Positions 42,932-52,076 of a stretch of 64,000 bases of DNA are shown here, piece after piece (positions within the stretch are counted from its first letter, which is position 1; each line of letters opens with the position of its first letter). Under the pieces are notes generated by a model. That model was not told the origin of the DNA and did no database searches. It saw nothing but the letters and a program-made list of their open reading frames with translations. The stretch covers positions 2,852,001 through 2,916,000 of the forward strand of contig CP138932.1 in the NCBI GenBank assembly GCA_047125605.1, read 5' to 3'. This stretch comes from JAKVBK01 sp022447275 (GTDB lineage: Bacteria; Pseudomonadota; Alphaproteobacteria; Rhodobacterales; Rhodobacteraceae). The position numbers were made by a program, and so were the translations under genes.

Positions 42932-43908
42932 TGCTGATGGTGATGCCGGTTCTGGCATATGCGCAGGATTGGGAAGATCGTCGCCTGTTCAACCCATCGG
43001 CCAGCGGAACGGTGCTGCGCATTCTTTCCAGCACCGATACGGCGGTGTTTGCGCCGATCATCGAGGCGTTCGTGGCAGAGACGCCCGAGACCGGGGTGGA
43101 ATACCTCGTGACCTCCACCGCGGCGATCGACCGCCTGTTTCGCGCTGATCCCGGTGCCTATGACGTGGTGGTTTCCAGCGCGATGGATTTGCAGTTGAAA
43201 CTTGCCAATGACGGGTATGCCCTGCGCTTGAATGACGTGGCCCACCCGGGTTGGGCGCAATGGCGCCAAAGCCTGTTTGCCTTCACCGCCGAGCCTGCCG
43301 CCATCGTGATCAACCGGGTAGCCTTTGCTGGGCGCGACATTCCCAAGACGCGCCAGGATCTGATCCGGCAGATGCGCGATCACCCCGAAATCTTCCGCAA
43401 CAAGATCGGAACCTATGACATTCGCAAATCGGGCCTCGGTTATCTCTTTGCCACGCAGGATGCCCGTGCATCCGAGACCTATTGGCGCCTGATGGAGGTG
43501 ATGGGCGGCCTTGGCGCACAGCTTTACTGTTGTTCGGGTGACATGATTGACGATCTCGCCAGTGGCCGCTTGGTGATGGCCTATAACGTGCTGGGCAGCT
43601 ATGCGGCGGCGCGTCTTGTGCCCGGCGGGGCTTTGGAAACCATCCTGCCCTCCGATTTCCCGATCACGATGATGCGCACGGCATTCGTCTCGAAAGACAC
43701 CGGGGCACCGGGCGCGGCGACGGGCTTTGTGCAGCATCTTCTATCGGGCGAAGGGGGAGATGGGGGCGCAGAGGCACCCTTGCCCCCGCTCGACAGCGCC
43801 AGCCAAGGCTCCACGATCGTGCTGGAACCGGCGCTGATGACATTTCTTGATACGCTCAAGCGGCGGCGTTTTCTCACGGAATGGGAAAATGCCATCATCC
43901 AGAAATAG
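42910..43908 (+). CDS. ABC-type/Fe(3+)-type periplasmic binding protein coupled to TctDE
   Basis: 332 residues with a signal peptide (MRLPVILMLMVMPVLAYA). Two-lobed binding-protein features: VLRILSSTDTAVFAPIIEAFVAETPETGVEYLVTSTAAIDRLFR, DVVVSSAMDLQLKLANDGYA and KIGTYDIRKSGLGYLF. No permease or ATPase follows, so it is unlikely to be a transport receptor. As third gene of the tctDE operon, overlapping tctE by 22 bases, it probably presents the ligand to the sensor kinase in the periplasm. A CC pair (LYCCSGD) may form a disulfide. Confidence 0.78.
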   Translation: MRLPVILMLMVMPVLAYAQDWEDRRLFNPSASGTVLRILSSTDTAVFAPIIEAFVAETPETGVEYLVTSTAAIDRLFRADPGAYDVVVSSAMDLQLKLANDGYALRLNDVAHPGWAQWRQSLFAFTAEPAAIVINRVAFAGRDIPKTRQDLIRQMRDHPEIFRNKIGTYDIRKSGLGYLFATQDARASETYWRLMEVMGGLGAQLYCCSGDMIDDLASGRLVMAYNVLGSYAAARLVPGGALETILPSDFPITMMRTAFVSKDTGAPGAATGFVQHLLSGEGGDGGAEAPLPPLDSASQGSTIVLEPALMTFLDTLKRRRFLTEWENAIIQK

Positions 43909-43927
43909 CCCCATGAGGAGCCAAGGC

Positions 43928-44671
43928 TCAGAACTGGAACACAACCCCTACCCGCCCTGAAACAGCCACATCGCCCTCAACAATGGGGCTGTCTGTTGCA
44001 GCATCATCGAGGAAATCTGCCCGCATCCCCCCGATCACAGCCATGTTCTGGCCGACGGGCATGCCCCCGCTGATACTGATATAGGGCGTCAGGCTGTCGC
44101 CGGGTGTGTAGGCGGGGCGGCCGCTCGCTGTCTCATCTGCGCCGACACCGTAGAGATAGTTTGTCAGCTCTTCACTTTTCCAACTGACGCCCGCCCCGAA
44201 TGTGAGCGGGACAGGGCCCGCGCCAAGCCGGGCTTGGCCACCAAGCCGCACTTCCTGGCCGTCATGCTGGCCGGTGACCTCCTGCAGGACGGTTGCGGTC
44301 AGGGCTGCGCCCGTGCCTAGAGAGTATCTGAGGGTGACGCCCACATCGGCGGTGATGTCGCGATCAATCCCCGCCAGTTCGGGCGCATCGGGATCGGACA
44401 CGCCGGTAAATCGCGGCGACATGACCCCTTCGATCCGCACCGGGGCCCTGTCCGTCAGTGTCAGGCGCAGGCCATCCGTCCCGATGGAGAATGTGGGGCC
44501 TTCATAGCGCAGCAGGGGCCAGACACGCGGGCCGCTGCCATCGCCAACATAAGCGGAATCAGAGGCATAGCCCATCAGGCCATAGGAAAAGCCGCCAGCC
44601 TGCTGGGCCGTGGCAGAGCCTGCCAATACGGCGCTCAGCGCAGCCAAAGCTGTGATGCTTCTCAGCGGCAT
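43928..44671 (-). CDS. MipA/OmpV-family outer-membrane protein
   Basis: 247 residues from ATG 44671, with ATG 44692 as alternative. The signal peptide is SITALAALSAVLAGSATAQQ. The mature part has MipA/OmpV features: YVGDGSGPRVWPLLRYEGPTFSIGTDGLRLTL, a central barrel with strand pairs, VSWKSEELTNYLYGVGADE..RPAYTPGDSLTPYISISGGMP, and a terminal Phe (VVFQF). The family scaffolds murein enzymes in E. coli and acts as a pore elsewhere. It is convergent with the binding-protein gene and appears monocistronic. Confidence 0.83.
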   Translation of the reverse strand: MPLRSITALAALSAVLAGSATAQQAGGFSYGLMGYASDSAYVGDGSGPRVWPLLRYEGPTFSIGTDGLRLTLTDRAPVRIEGVMSPRFTGVSDPDAPELAGIDRDITADVGVTLRYSLGTGAALTATVLQEVTGQHDGQEVRLGGQARLGAGPVPLTFGAGVSWKSEELTNYLYGVGADETASGRPAYTPGDSLTPYISISGGMPVGQNMAVIGGMRADFLDDAATDSPIVEGDVAVSGRVGVVFQF

Positions 44672-44849
44672 CGATGATTCTCTATCCGACATTGTTCCAA
44701 TTTTATATTTGTGGATGACCTGTTAACGAGTCCCTTCAACACGGTGCGCTGTGCGAAAATGTGTAGGGCAATGATCATGGAGGCCTCTTGCCCCCCGAAT
44801 GTGCGTTGCCCTGGGTGGCAGGAATGTTGCCTTAAGAAGGAGTACTGCC

Positions 44850-45977
44850 ATGTCCGCCTCCAAGATTGACCCCCAGACTGCGCCCTTGCCCGCGCAGATG
44901 CTGGCCGTCGTGACAACTGGCAATGGCGGCTACGACAAGCTCGAGATCCGGCATGTGGACACGCCGAAACCGGGCGCAGGTGAGGTGGTGCTGCAGGTGC
45001 TGGCCGCGGGGGTGAACAACACCGAGATCAACACGCGGCTGGGCTGGTATTCCGCCAGTGTCACAGACGGAACCGACGCGGCTCAGAGCGCTCAGCAGCA
45101 GGCGGCGCAGCACAAGGCAGACGGGGGGTGGAATGCGGCCACGCCCTTTCCGCTGATCCAGGGCACCGATTGCTGTGGTCGTGTGGTGCGCTTGGGCAAA
45201 GACGCGCCAGAGGGGCTTTGGGGCAAACGGGTGATCGTGCGGGCCTGCATGCGCCCCCACGGGTTTTCTGCGCCGGACAATGTTTGGATGGCATCGGATT
45301 TCGACGGCGCTTTTGCCCAGTATGTGAAAGTGCCAGCCGACGAGGTGTTCCCGGTGGAATGCGATTGGTCTGACGCTGAGCTTGCCACCATTCCCTGCGC
45401 CTATGGCACGGCTGAAACGATGCTGCACCGTACCTCCCTTGGTCCCGGGGAGCGGGTGCTGATCGCGGGCGCATCTGGCGGCGTTGGATCTGCTGCGGTG
45501 CAATTGGCCAAACGCCGGGGCGCCCATGTCACGGCCATTGTCGGGGCTGGCAAGGCGCAAATGGCCCGTGAAATCGGTGCAGATGCGATCATCGAGCGGG
45601 GCGCAGATGTGGTGAAGGCTCTGGGTGAACGCGCGGTTGATGTGGTGATCGACAATGTCGGCGGGGCGGGCTTTACGGCGATGTTGAAGGTGTTGCGTCA
45701 GGCTGGGCGCTATGCCTCGTCGGGGGCCATCGCCGGGCCGATCGTGGCGCTCGACCTGCGGGACATGTACCTCAAAGACATCACGCTGTTTGGCAGCACC
45801 GCCTGGGATGAACCGGTCTTTGCGGCGTTGGTGGGCTATATCGAACGGGGCGAGATCCGCCCGCTGCTGGCCTGCAGCTACCCGCTGACCGATATCGTTG
45901 CGGCCCAGCAGGAATTTCTGAAGAAATCACATTTTGGCAACTTCGTTCTGATCCCCCCGGGCTTGCCCTCACCCTGA
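44850..45977 (+). CDS. MDR-superfamily alcohol dehydrogenase-like oxidoreductase
   Basis: 375 residues from ATG 44850 with AGAAGGAG 8 bases upstream; the longer frame from 44799 is unneeded. GroES-like N-terminal domain (GEVVLQVLAAGVNNTEINTRLGWYS; FPLIQGTDCCGRVVRLG) and Rossmann domain (VLIAGASGGVGSAAVQLAKRRGAHV). The gap between the two halves holds an extra stretch, RACMRPHGFSAPDNVWMASDFDGAFAQYV, in place of a structural zinc lobe. The substrate is not evident; neighbours give no lead. Confidence 0.8.
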   Translation: MSASKIDPQTAPLPAQMLAVVTTGNGGYDKLEIRHVDTPKPGAGEVVLQVLAAGVNNTEINTRLGWYSASVTDGTDAAQSAQQQAAQHKADGGWNAATPFPLIQGTDCCGRVVRLGKDAPEGLWGKRVIVRACMRPHGFSAPDNVWMASDFDGAFAQYVKVPADEVFPVECDWSDAELATIPCAYGTAETMLHRTSLGPGERVLIAGASGGVGSAAVQLAKRRGAHVTAIVGAGKAQMAREIGADAIIERGADVVKALGERAVDVVIDNVGGAGFTAMLKVLRQAGRYASSGAIAGPIVALDLRDMYLKDITLFGSTAWDEPVFAALVGYIERGEIRPLLACSYPLTDIVAAQQEFLKKSHFGNFVLIPPGLPSP

Positions 45978-46048
45978 TCTGTTCAGGGCGCGATTTGCCC
46001 TGACGAAAGTGCAACGGGGATCGGCCACGCCTTGCGCGGATGACGGCT

Positions 46049-46813
46049 CTAACCTGTCACCTGAACGTCAATGCCCTCGCGTGCGCTGAGCCGCGCCAAA
46101 GAAGGCCCCAGCCGCGCATCCGTGAACAGACGATCAATCCCCGCAAGATTGCCAATCCGTGCCGGGGCGAGGCGGCGAAACTTGCTGGCATCGGCCACGA
46201 GAAACACCTTGCGCGCTTGGGCGATGATGGCGCGGCTTACGGCCACCTCATCGGGATCGAAATCCAGCATGTCACCATCCCCGTCGATCGCTGAGCAGCC
46301 GATAATGGCGATGTCGAGCTTGTAGCGCCCGATGGCTGTGGCTGCCTCTGCGCCAACCAGCCCGCCATCTGCGGCCCGCAAGCGCCCGCCGGTCACGATG
46401 GTTTCGCAATGGGGGTTCGCAGAGAGGGTTTGCGCGACATTGAGATTGTTCGTGACAACCAGCAGGTTGCGGTGATTCAGCAGGGCGCGGGCCACTGCTT
46501 CGGTGCTGGTGCCGATATTGAGAAATACCGAGGCATCATCGGGAATGCAGGCGGCGCAGGCGCGGGCCATGGCGTCTTTTGCACTGGCATTCAGGGCGCG
46601 CCGTTCTTCATAGGCAATGTTGCTGACGCCCGAGGGCACAACCGCGCCGCCATGCACACGCTCCAGTCGGCCCGCGTTCGCCAATTCGCCAAGATCGCGG
46701 CGGATGGTCTGCAAGGTGACCCCAAAGCGCCGGGCGAGGTCTTCCACCGTGACCTTGCCGTCGCGTCGCGCGATCTCAAGAATTTCAGGGTGGCGGAAGT
46801 TCTGATGGGCCAT
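46049..46813 (-). CDS. glpR: DeoR-family repressor, probable GlpR
   Basis: 254 residues. The N-terminal DeoR helix-turn-helix (RHPEILEIARRDGKVTVEDLARRFGVTLQTIRRDLGEL, then GRLERVHGGAVV) is followed by the sugar-phosphate-binding domain with FLNIGTSTEAVARALL, NNLNVAQTL and VFLVADASKFRR. It is divergent from glpD and glpK, so it is very probably the glycerol-3-phosphate-responsive repressor of this operon. The shared intergenic region is rich in TTCG/CGAA sites. Confidence 0.88.
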   Translation of the reverse strand: MAHQNFRHPEILEIARRDGKVTVEDLARRFGVTLQTIRRDLGELANAGRLERVHGGAVVPSGVSNIAYEERRALNASAKDAMARACAACIPDDASVFLNIGTSTEAVARALLNHRNLLVVTNNLNVAQTLSANPHCETIVTGGRLRAADGGLVGAEAATAIGRYKLDIAIIGCSAIDGDGDMLDFDPDEVAVSRAIIAQARKVFLVADASKFRRLAPARIGNLAGIDRLFTDARLGPSLARLSAREGIDVQVTG

Positions 46814-46828
46814 CGGCTGCCTGTGCTA

Positions 46829-46926
46829 GTTCGAATATCTTCGGAATATGTTCCTTTTGCGCTCTATGCCCCTATTTCGCAACCGAGATTGCGAATTTCG
46901 GCATAAAACGAATATTTGCGCCGAAA
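46829..46926. promoter_or_regulatory. glpR-glpD divergent control region with repeated TTCG half-sites
   Basis: GAATAT repeats at 46833 and 46844 within a TTCGAATATCTTCGGAATAT stretch; TTCGCAA/TTGCGAA arms at 46876-46882 and 46889-46895; TTTCGGC/GCCGAAA arms at 46896-46902 and 46920-46926. DeoR-type repressors bind repeated TTTCG-like half-sites, so these are likely GlpR operators controlling both directions. Confidence 0.5.
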
Positions 46927-46997
46927 ATTACTTTCTTTTTTGCGCGACTCTCGCCATAGGCGACATCAGACCACCACCCTATGCGAGGACAGGCATC

Positions 46998-48587
46998 ATG
47001 GCGGAGCAGAAACAGATCTCGGATCTCTTTATCATCGGCGGCGGCATCAATGGCTGCGGGATTGCCCGCGATGCAGCGGGCCGTGGTCTGTCCGTGACAC
47101 TCGCAGAGATGAATGACCTCGCCTCTGCCACGTCCTCGGCCTCGACAAAGTTGTTCCATGGTGGCTTGCGCTACCTTGAATTCTTTGAGTTCCGACTGGT
47201 GCGCGAAGCGCTGATCGAACGCGAAGTCCTGCTGCGTGCGATGCCCCATATCAGCTGGCCCATGCGCTTTGTGCTGCCCTATCACAAGGATATGCGGTTC
47301 GACTCTGAAACGCCGACCTCGCGTGTTTTGACCCGGGTGATGCCCTGGATGAAGGGGCGGCGCCCGGCCTGGCTGATCCGCCTCGGCCTGTTTCTGTATG
47401 ACACGCTGGGGGGGCGCAACATCCTGCCCGGAACGGCCACGGTACCTTTGAAGGGCACCGCGGAAGGCGCCCCTCTTCAGGAGCGCTTCACCACTGCCTA
47501 TGAATACTCCGATTGCTGGGTCGAGGATTCCCGCCTTGTGGTTTTGAATGCGCGCGATGCGCAGGCCCGCGGTGCCTCCATCCTGACGCGCACGAAAGTG
47601 CTTAGCGCAGAGCGCGAAGACGGCGTCTGGCGCATCGAGCTTGAGGATATGCAGACCGGTCAGCGCCGGGTGCAACATGCCAAGATGCTGGTAAATGCGA
47701 CGGGCCCCTGGGTTGGGGACATCATCCGTGGGCGTTTGCGGCTGAACACGAAAGACAATGTGCGCCTTGTGCGGGGCTCGCACATCGTGACCAAACGCCT
47801 TTTTGACCACGACAAGTGCTACTTCTTTCAGGGCACGGACGGGCGGATCATCTTTGCCATTCCCTATGAGACCGATTTCACCCTGATCGGCACAACGGAC
47901 GCGGACCATACGGATGCTGATAAGGCGCCTGTCTGCACCGCCGAAGAGCAAAGCTATCTGCTGGATTTCGCCAATGGCTATTTCAAGCAGACCCTGACGG
48001 AAGAGGACGTGGTCTGGACCTATTCCGGTGTCCGCCCGCTCTATGATGATGGGGCGTCCTCGGCGACGGCCGCCACGCGGGATTACACCATCAAGGTGGA
48101 AACCGCCGGAGGCGCGCCCTTGCTCAATATCTTTGGCGGAAAGATAACCACCTATCGCCGGCTGGCAGAAAGCGCGCTGGATGAGATCGTGCCCTTCTTT
48201 GAGGGCACGCCGGGCAAATGGACAGCCGGTGTTGCCCTGCCGGGTGGCGATTTCCCGGTGGACGGCGTGCCAAGCCAGATCACAAAGCTGAAAACCGCCT
48301 ACCCGTTTCTCGACGATCGTTGGGCCAAGCGGCTCGTGCGCGCCTACGGCACCGAGGCCCATGCGGTTTTGGGCAATGCTCAGACGGCCGCCGATCTGGG
48401 AGAGGATTTTGGGGCGTCGCTGCACGCAAGCGAAGTGCTCTGGCTAATGGAACAGGAATACGCCCGCACCGCCGAAGATGTGCTGTGGCGCCGCTCCAAA
48501 CTGGGACTGCGGCTTTCGACCGAGCAGATTGCCCATCTCGATGGCTGGATGGCTGACCGCCTGACCTCTGACATGGCGGCGCAGTAG
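46998..48587 (+). CDS. glpD: aerobic glycerol-3-phosphate dehydrogenase
   Basis: 529 residues from ATG 46998 with GAGGA 8 bases upstream. FAD-binding start LFIIGGGINGCGIARDAAGRGLSVTLAE, then ASATSSASTKLFHGGLRYLEFFEFRLVREAL, the glycerol-3-phosphate dehydrogenase signature. LLVNATGPWVGDII-like (MLVNATGPW), DGRIIFAIPYETDFTLIGTTD and GGKITTYRRLAE are also present. It oxidises sn-glycerol 3-phosphate to dihydroxyacetone phosphate at the inner membrane, feeding electrons to quinone. It is followed by glpK and controlled by GlpR. Confidence 0.95.
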   Translation: MAEQKQISDLFIIGGGINGCGIARDAAGRGLSVTLAEMNDLASATSSASTKLFHGGLRYLEFFEFRLVREALIEREVLLRAMPHISWPMRFVLPYHKDMRFDSETPTSRVLTRVMPWMKGRRPAWLIRLGLFLYDTLGGRNILPGTATVPLKGTAEGAPLQERFTTAYEYSDCWVEDSRLVVLNARDAQARGASILTRTKVLSAEREDGVWRIELEDMQTGQRRVQHAKMLVNATGPWVGDIIRGRLRLNTKDNVRLVRGSHIVTKRLFDHDKCYFFQGTDGRIIFAIPYETDFTLIGTTDADHTDADKAPVCTAEEQSYLLDFANGYFKQTLTEEDVVWTYSGVRPLYDDGASSATAATRDYTIKVETAGGAPLLNIFGGKITTYRRLAESALDEIVPFFEGTPGKWTAGVALPGGDFPVDGVPSQITKLKTAYPFLDDRWAKRLVRAYGTEAHAVLGNAQTAADLGEDFGASLHASEVLWLMEQEYARTAEDVLWRRSKLGLRLSTEQIAHLDGWMADRLTSDMAAQ

Positions 48588-48694
48588 CGCGGGCGCAGCG
48601 GGTATCTGGCCGTTGCAGCCGCGCGCCATGGCTGTAGCCTGCAGTGAAACACCACGTAAGAAGAGAGGCCGCAGGGCCCACCCGGGAGGACCGC

Positions 48695-50185
48695 ATGACC
48701 CATATCCTTGCCATTGACCAAGGCACCACTTCGAGCCGCGCGATCCTGTTCGACAGCGCCATGAACATTGCCGCTGTCGCCCAAGAGGAATTCACCCAGC
48801 ATTACCCGGCGTCCGGATGGGTCGAGCATGACGCGGGCGATCTGTGGAGCACCACGGCCGCCACTTGCCGTGCTGCCATCGAGAAGGCTGGCCTGCGCCC
48901 CGGCGATATTGCCGCGATCGGGATCACCAACCAGCGCGAGACCACCCTTGTCTGGCATCGCAAGACCGGCAAGCCGATCCACAATGCCATTGTCTGGCAG
49001 GACAGGCGCACGGCACCGATGTGCCAGCGTCTGAAGGCGGAGGGGCACGAGGCCACGGTAACCGATCGTACCGGGCTGCTGCTCGATCCCTATTTCTCGG
49101 CCACCAAGGTGGCGTGGCTTCTCGATGAGGTAGAGGGCGCGCGCGCCCTTGCCGAGGCGGGTGAACTGGCCTTTGGCACGGTGGATTCCTGGCTGGTCTG
49201 GAACCTGACGGGTGGTGCCGTGCATGTCACGGATGCCACCAATGCCGCGCGCACGATGCTCTATGACATCCGCAAGGGGCGCTGGTCTCAAGCCATGTGC
49301 GACATGCTGGGTGTTCCCATGTCAATGCTGCCGGAAGTGCGCGATTGCGCCTCTGATTTTGGGAAGTCTCGGGCGGATCTCTTTGGTGTGGAAATCCCGA
49401 TCCTCGGGATTGCAGGGGATCAACAGGCGGCCACCATCGGGCAGGCCTGCTTTGAGCCCGGCATGCTCAAATCCACCTACGGGACGGGCTGCTTTGCGCT
49501 TTTGAACACCGGCGACACGCGCGTGACATCGCACAACCGTCTGTTGACGACGATTGCCTACCAGATGGATGGTGTGCCCACATATGCGCTGGAAGGATCG
49601 ATCTTCATTGCGGGGGCCGTTGTTCAATGGTTGCGCGATGGGCTGCAGATTATCCGGTCGGCCGGGGAAACCCAAGGCCTTGCTGAGCGTGCCGATCAGG
49701 GGCAGGAGCTTATGCTTGTGCCGGCCTTCACCGGCCTTGGCGCCCCCTACTGGAACCCGGATTGCCGGGGAGCCATCTTTGGTCTGACACGCAATTCAGG
49801 CCCCGCAGAGTTTGCCCGTGCCGCCCTCGAAAGTGTGGGTTTCCAAACCCGTGATCTGCTTGAGGCCATGTATGCAGACTGGTCTGGTGCACAGGGTAGC
49901 GAAGGGGTGCTGCGCGTCGATGGCGGCATGTCTGCCAGCGCCTATGCGATGCAGTTCCTTTCGGATATCTTAGGCGCGCCGGTTGATCGGCCCCATGTGT
50001 TGGAAACCACCGCCCTCGGCGCGGCCTGGCTGGCCGGGCAACGGGCCGGCCTCTACCCGGACATGGAGGGGTTTGCCAAGGGTTGGGCGCTGGAGCATCG
50101 CTTTACGCCCGCCTTGGACGAAGCCATCCGGGACCGGCGTTATGCGGCCTGGAAACGGGCCGTTGCCGCGGCGCAATCTGCCTAA
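48695..50185 (+). CDS. glpK: glycerol kinase
   Basis: 496 residues, the normal length, from ATG 48695 with GGGAGGA upstream. ILAIDQGTTSSRAILFD is the N-terminal phosphate-binding motif of FGGY kinases; NQRETTLVWHRKTGKPIHNAIVWQDRRT is the glycerol kinase signature; DPYFSATKVAWLLD and GTVDSWLVWNLTGG follow; the C-terminal domain has LMLVPAFTGLGAPYWNPDCRGAIFGLTR and RVDGGMSAS. It makes glycerol 3-phosphate for GlpD. No facilitator or ABC uptake genes are adjacent, so glycerol entry is encoded elsewhere. Confidence 0.96.
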   Translation: MTHILAIDQGTTSSRAILFDSAMNIAAVAQEEFTQHYPASGWVEHDAGDLWSTTAATCRAAIEKAGLRPGDIAAIGITNQRETTLVWHRKTGKPIHNAIVWQDRRTAPMCQRLKAEGHEATVTDRTGLLLDPYFSATKVAWLLDEVEGARALAEAGELAFGTVDSWLVWNLTGGAVHVTDATNAARTMLYDIRKGRWSQAMCDMLGVPMSMLPEVRDCASDFGKSRADLFGVEIPILGIAGDQQAATIGQACFEPGMLKSTYGTGCFALLNTGDTRVTSHNRLLTTIAYQMDGVPTYALEGSIFIAGAVVQWLRDGLQIIRSAGETQGLAERADQGQELMLVPAFTGLGAPYWNPDCRGAIFGLTRNSGPAEFARAALESVGFQTRDLLEAMYADWSGAQGSEGVLRVDGGMSASAYAMQFLSDILGAPVDRPHVLETTALGAAWLAGQRAGLYPDMEGFAKGWALEHRFTPALDEAIRDRRYAAWKRAVAAAQSA

Positions 50186-50254
50186 GCACGAAGGGCTGCT
50201 GATCCTTGGGTGCGGGGCTTTGACATCCCGCCTCAACGGGTTAGCGTCACCGCC

Positions 50255-50722
50255 ATGGCCAAAGACACGCCCCGCCCGCTGGACCGCTTTGACAGCCGGA
50301 TCCTCGAGATTCTGTCCCGCGAGGGGCGGATCCCCGTAACCGCGCTTGCGCAGGCTGTTGGCCTGTCCAAAACCCCTTGCCAGACACGCCTCAAGCGCCT
50401 GCAGGATGAGGGTTATATTCTGGGCTTTCAGGCGCTCCTCGATCCGCACAAGCTCAACCGTGCGCATATTGCATTTGTGGAGGTGAAGCTGTCCTCGACG
50501 CGAGAGGGCGCGCTTGAGGCCTTCAATGCAGCCGTTGCCTCGGTGCCCGAGATCGAACAATGTCACATGATTGCAGGCGCCTTCGACTATCTTTTGAAGG
50601 TGCGCACGGAGAATATCGAAAGCTATCGCCGTGTCCTTGGTGAGGAAATCAATGCGCTGCCCCATGTCTCATCAACCTCAACCCATGTGTCGATGCAGGC
50701 CGTGAAAGACAAGCTGGGCTGA
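50255..50722 (+). CDS. Lrp/AsnC-family transcriptional regulator
   Basis: 155 residues from ATG 50255. LDRFDSRILEILSREGRIPVTALAQAVGLSKTPCQTRLKRLQDEGYILGFQALLD is the Lrp helix-turn-helix; the RAM domain follows with VEVKLSSTREGALEAFNAAVASVPEIEQCHMIAGAFDYLLKVRTENIESYRRVL. These proteins sense amino acids and regulate amino-acid metabolism. The TPCQTR recognition helix resembles PutR-type activators of proline use, but no put genes are nearby, so the regulon is uncertain. The gene stands alone, 31 bases before the kinase gene. Confidence 0.85.
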   Translation: MAKDTPRPLDRFDSRILEILSREGRIPVTALAQAVGLSKTPCQTRLKRLQDEGYILGFQALLDPHKLNRAHIAFVEVKLSSTREGALEAFNAAVASVPEIEQCHMIAGAFDYLLKVRTENIESYRRVLGEEINALPHVSSTSTHVSMQAVKDKLG

Positions 50723-50753
50723 CAGCGCTCTCTGTCGCCCTACCTCAGCCCCC

Positions 50754-52076
50754 ATGACAGAGCCTTCCGCAACGGGCCGTGCCCGCGCCATCCCTGCCTC
50801 GCGCCTGTCGCGCGCGTCCCGATTGGGGGGCGTAGCCGCAGGTATCGCCACATCCGCCGCCTTTGACGGCGCGGTCGCGCTTGCGCGGGGCCAGCGCCCG
50901 GAATGGCAATCCCTGCTCGTAACACCTGCGAACCTGACCCGCCTTGCCAACCAGCTGGCCTCGATGCGGGGCGCGGCGATGAAGGTGGGGCAGATGATGT
51001 CCATGGACGCCGGAGACATGCTTCCGCCCGAGATTGCAGACATTCTGGCGCGGTTGCGCAATGGGGCCGATTTCATGCCCCCCAAGCAATTGCAATCGGT
51101 GCTGAACGCCGAATGGGGCGCGGGCTGGCGGCAACAATTTGCACGCTTTGATCCCCGTCCCATCGCGGCAGCGTCAATTGGGCAGGTGCACAAGGCCCGC
51201 CTGCGGGACGGGGCAGAGGTGGCCGTGAAGGTGCAGTATCCCGGGGTGCGGCGTGCCATTGACAGCGACGTGGACAACGTGGCCACCCTCATGCGACTGT
51301 CTGGCCTTGTGCCAAAGGGCATGGATCTTGCGCCGCTTCTGGCCGAGGCGAAAACCCAACTCCACGAAGAGGCAGATTACCTGCGAGAGGCTGCGTCGTT
51401 GATGCGCTTTCGGGGCTTGATGGACGGGCGTCCGGGCTTTGCCTTGCCGGATGTCCACCAGCCCCTGACAACAGCCTCTGTCCTGGTCATGGATTTCATG
51501 GAAGGGGAGCCTGTGGAAGAGGCCATCACTGCCCCCCAGCATGTGCGCGATGGCATCATGGAACGCCTTGTCGGGTTGCTCTTTGACGAGCTCATGGGGT
51601 TTCGGCTGATGCAGACAGACCCGAACTTTGCAAATTACCGCTGGCAGCCGGAGGAAGACCGGCTTGTGTTGTTGGATTTTGGGGCCACCAGAGCTGTCCC
51701 GCCGGCGCTTGCAGAAGGCTATCGCGGCTTGATGCGGGCCGGTATGGCGGCGGACCGGGCGGGCCTGTCCGATGCCGGGTTGGCGCTGGGCTTCTTTGCC
51801 GAGGACTCAGCGCAACGGCACAAGGACATGGTGCTGGACATGGTGGAAACCGCCTTCGCAGCCCTGCGCCAAGAGGACGCCTTCGATTTCGCAGCTTCGG
51901 CCATACCCAAGACGCTGCGCGATCAGGGCATGGCGATGAGCGCTGAGCGTGATTTCACCCATGTTCCTCCAGCGGACACGTTCTTCTTGCAGCGCAAATT
52001 TGGCGGGCTTTTCCTGCTGGGCGCACGGCTGAACGCGTGCGTTGCCCTGCGGCCCATGATCGACCAGTGGATGTAG
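50754..52076 (+). CDS. ABC1/UbiB (COQ8-like) atypical kinase family protein
   Basis: 440 residues, no membrane anchor obvious. Hallmarks of the family: the KxGQ motif (AAMKVGQMMSMD), the Ala-rich loop AAASIGQVHKARL replacing the glycine-rich loop, VAVKVQYPGVRRAID with the catalytic-type lysine, EADYLREAASLMRF, LVMDFMEGEPVEE, and LLDFGATRAVP with the metal-binding Asp. COQ8/UbiB proteins support ubiquinone synthesis as ATPases. A second paralogue outside the ubiE-ubiB locus is common, so this may act in lipid or quinone handling rather than be UbiB itself. In the catalytic loop the expected Asp-Pro is seen as QTDPNFANY. Confidence 0.85.
   Translation: MTEPSATGRARAIPASRLSRASRLGGVAAGIATSAAFDGAVALARGQRPEWQSLLVTPANLTRLANQLASMRGAAMKVGQMMSMDAGDMLPPEIADILARLRNGADFMPPKQLQSVLNAEWGAGWRQQFARFDPRPIAAASIGQVHKARLRDGAEVAVKVQYPGVRRAIDSDVDNVATLMRLSGLVPKGMDLAPLLAEAKTQLHEEADYLREAASLMRFRGLMDGRPGFALPDVHQPLTTASVLVMDFMEGEPVEEAITAPQHVRDGIMERLVGLLFDELMGFRLMQTDPNFANYRWQPEEDRLVLLDFGATRAVPPALAEGYRGLMRAGMAADRAGLSDAGLALGFFAEDSAQRHKDMVLDMVETAFAALRQEDAFDFAASAIPKTLRDQGMAMSAERDFTHVPPADTFFLQRKFGGLFLLGARLNACVALRPMIDQWM

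Noticed and set aside
46872..48425. A 517-residue minus-strand open frame opposite glpD
   Set aside because: Shadow of glpD, which has full family signatures.
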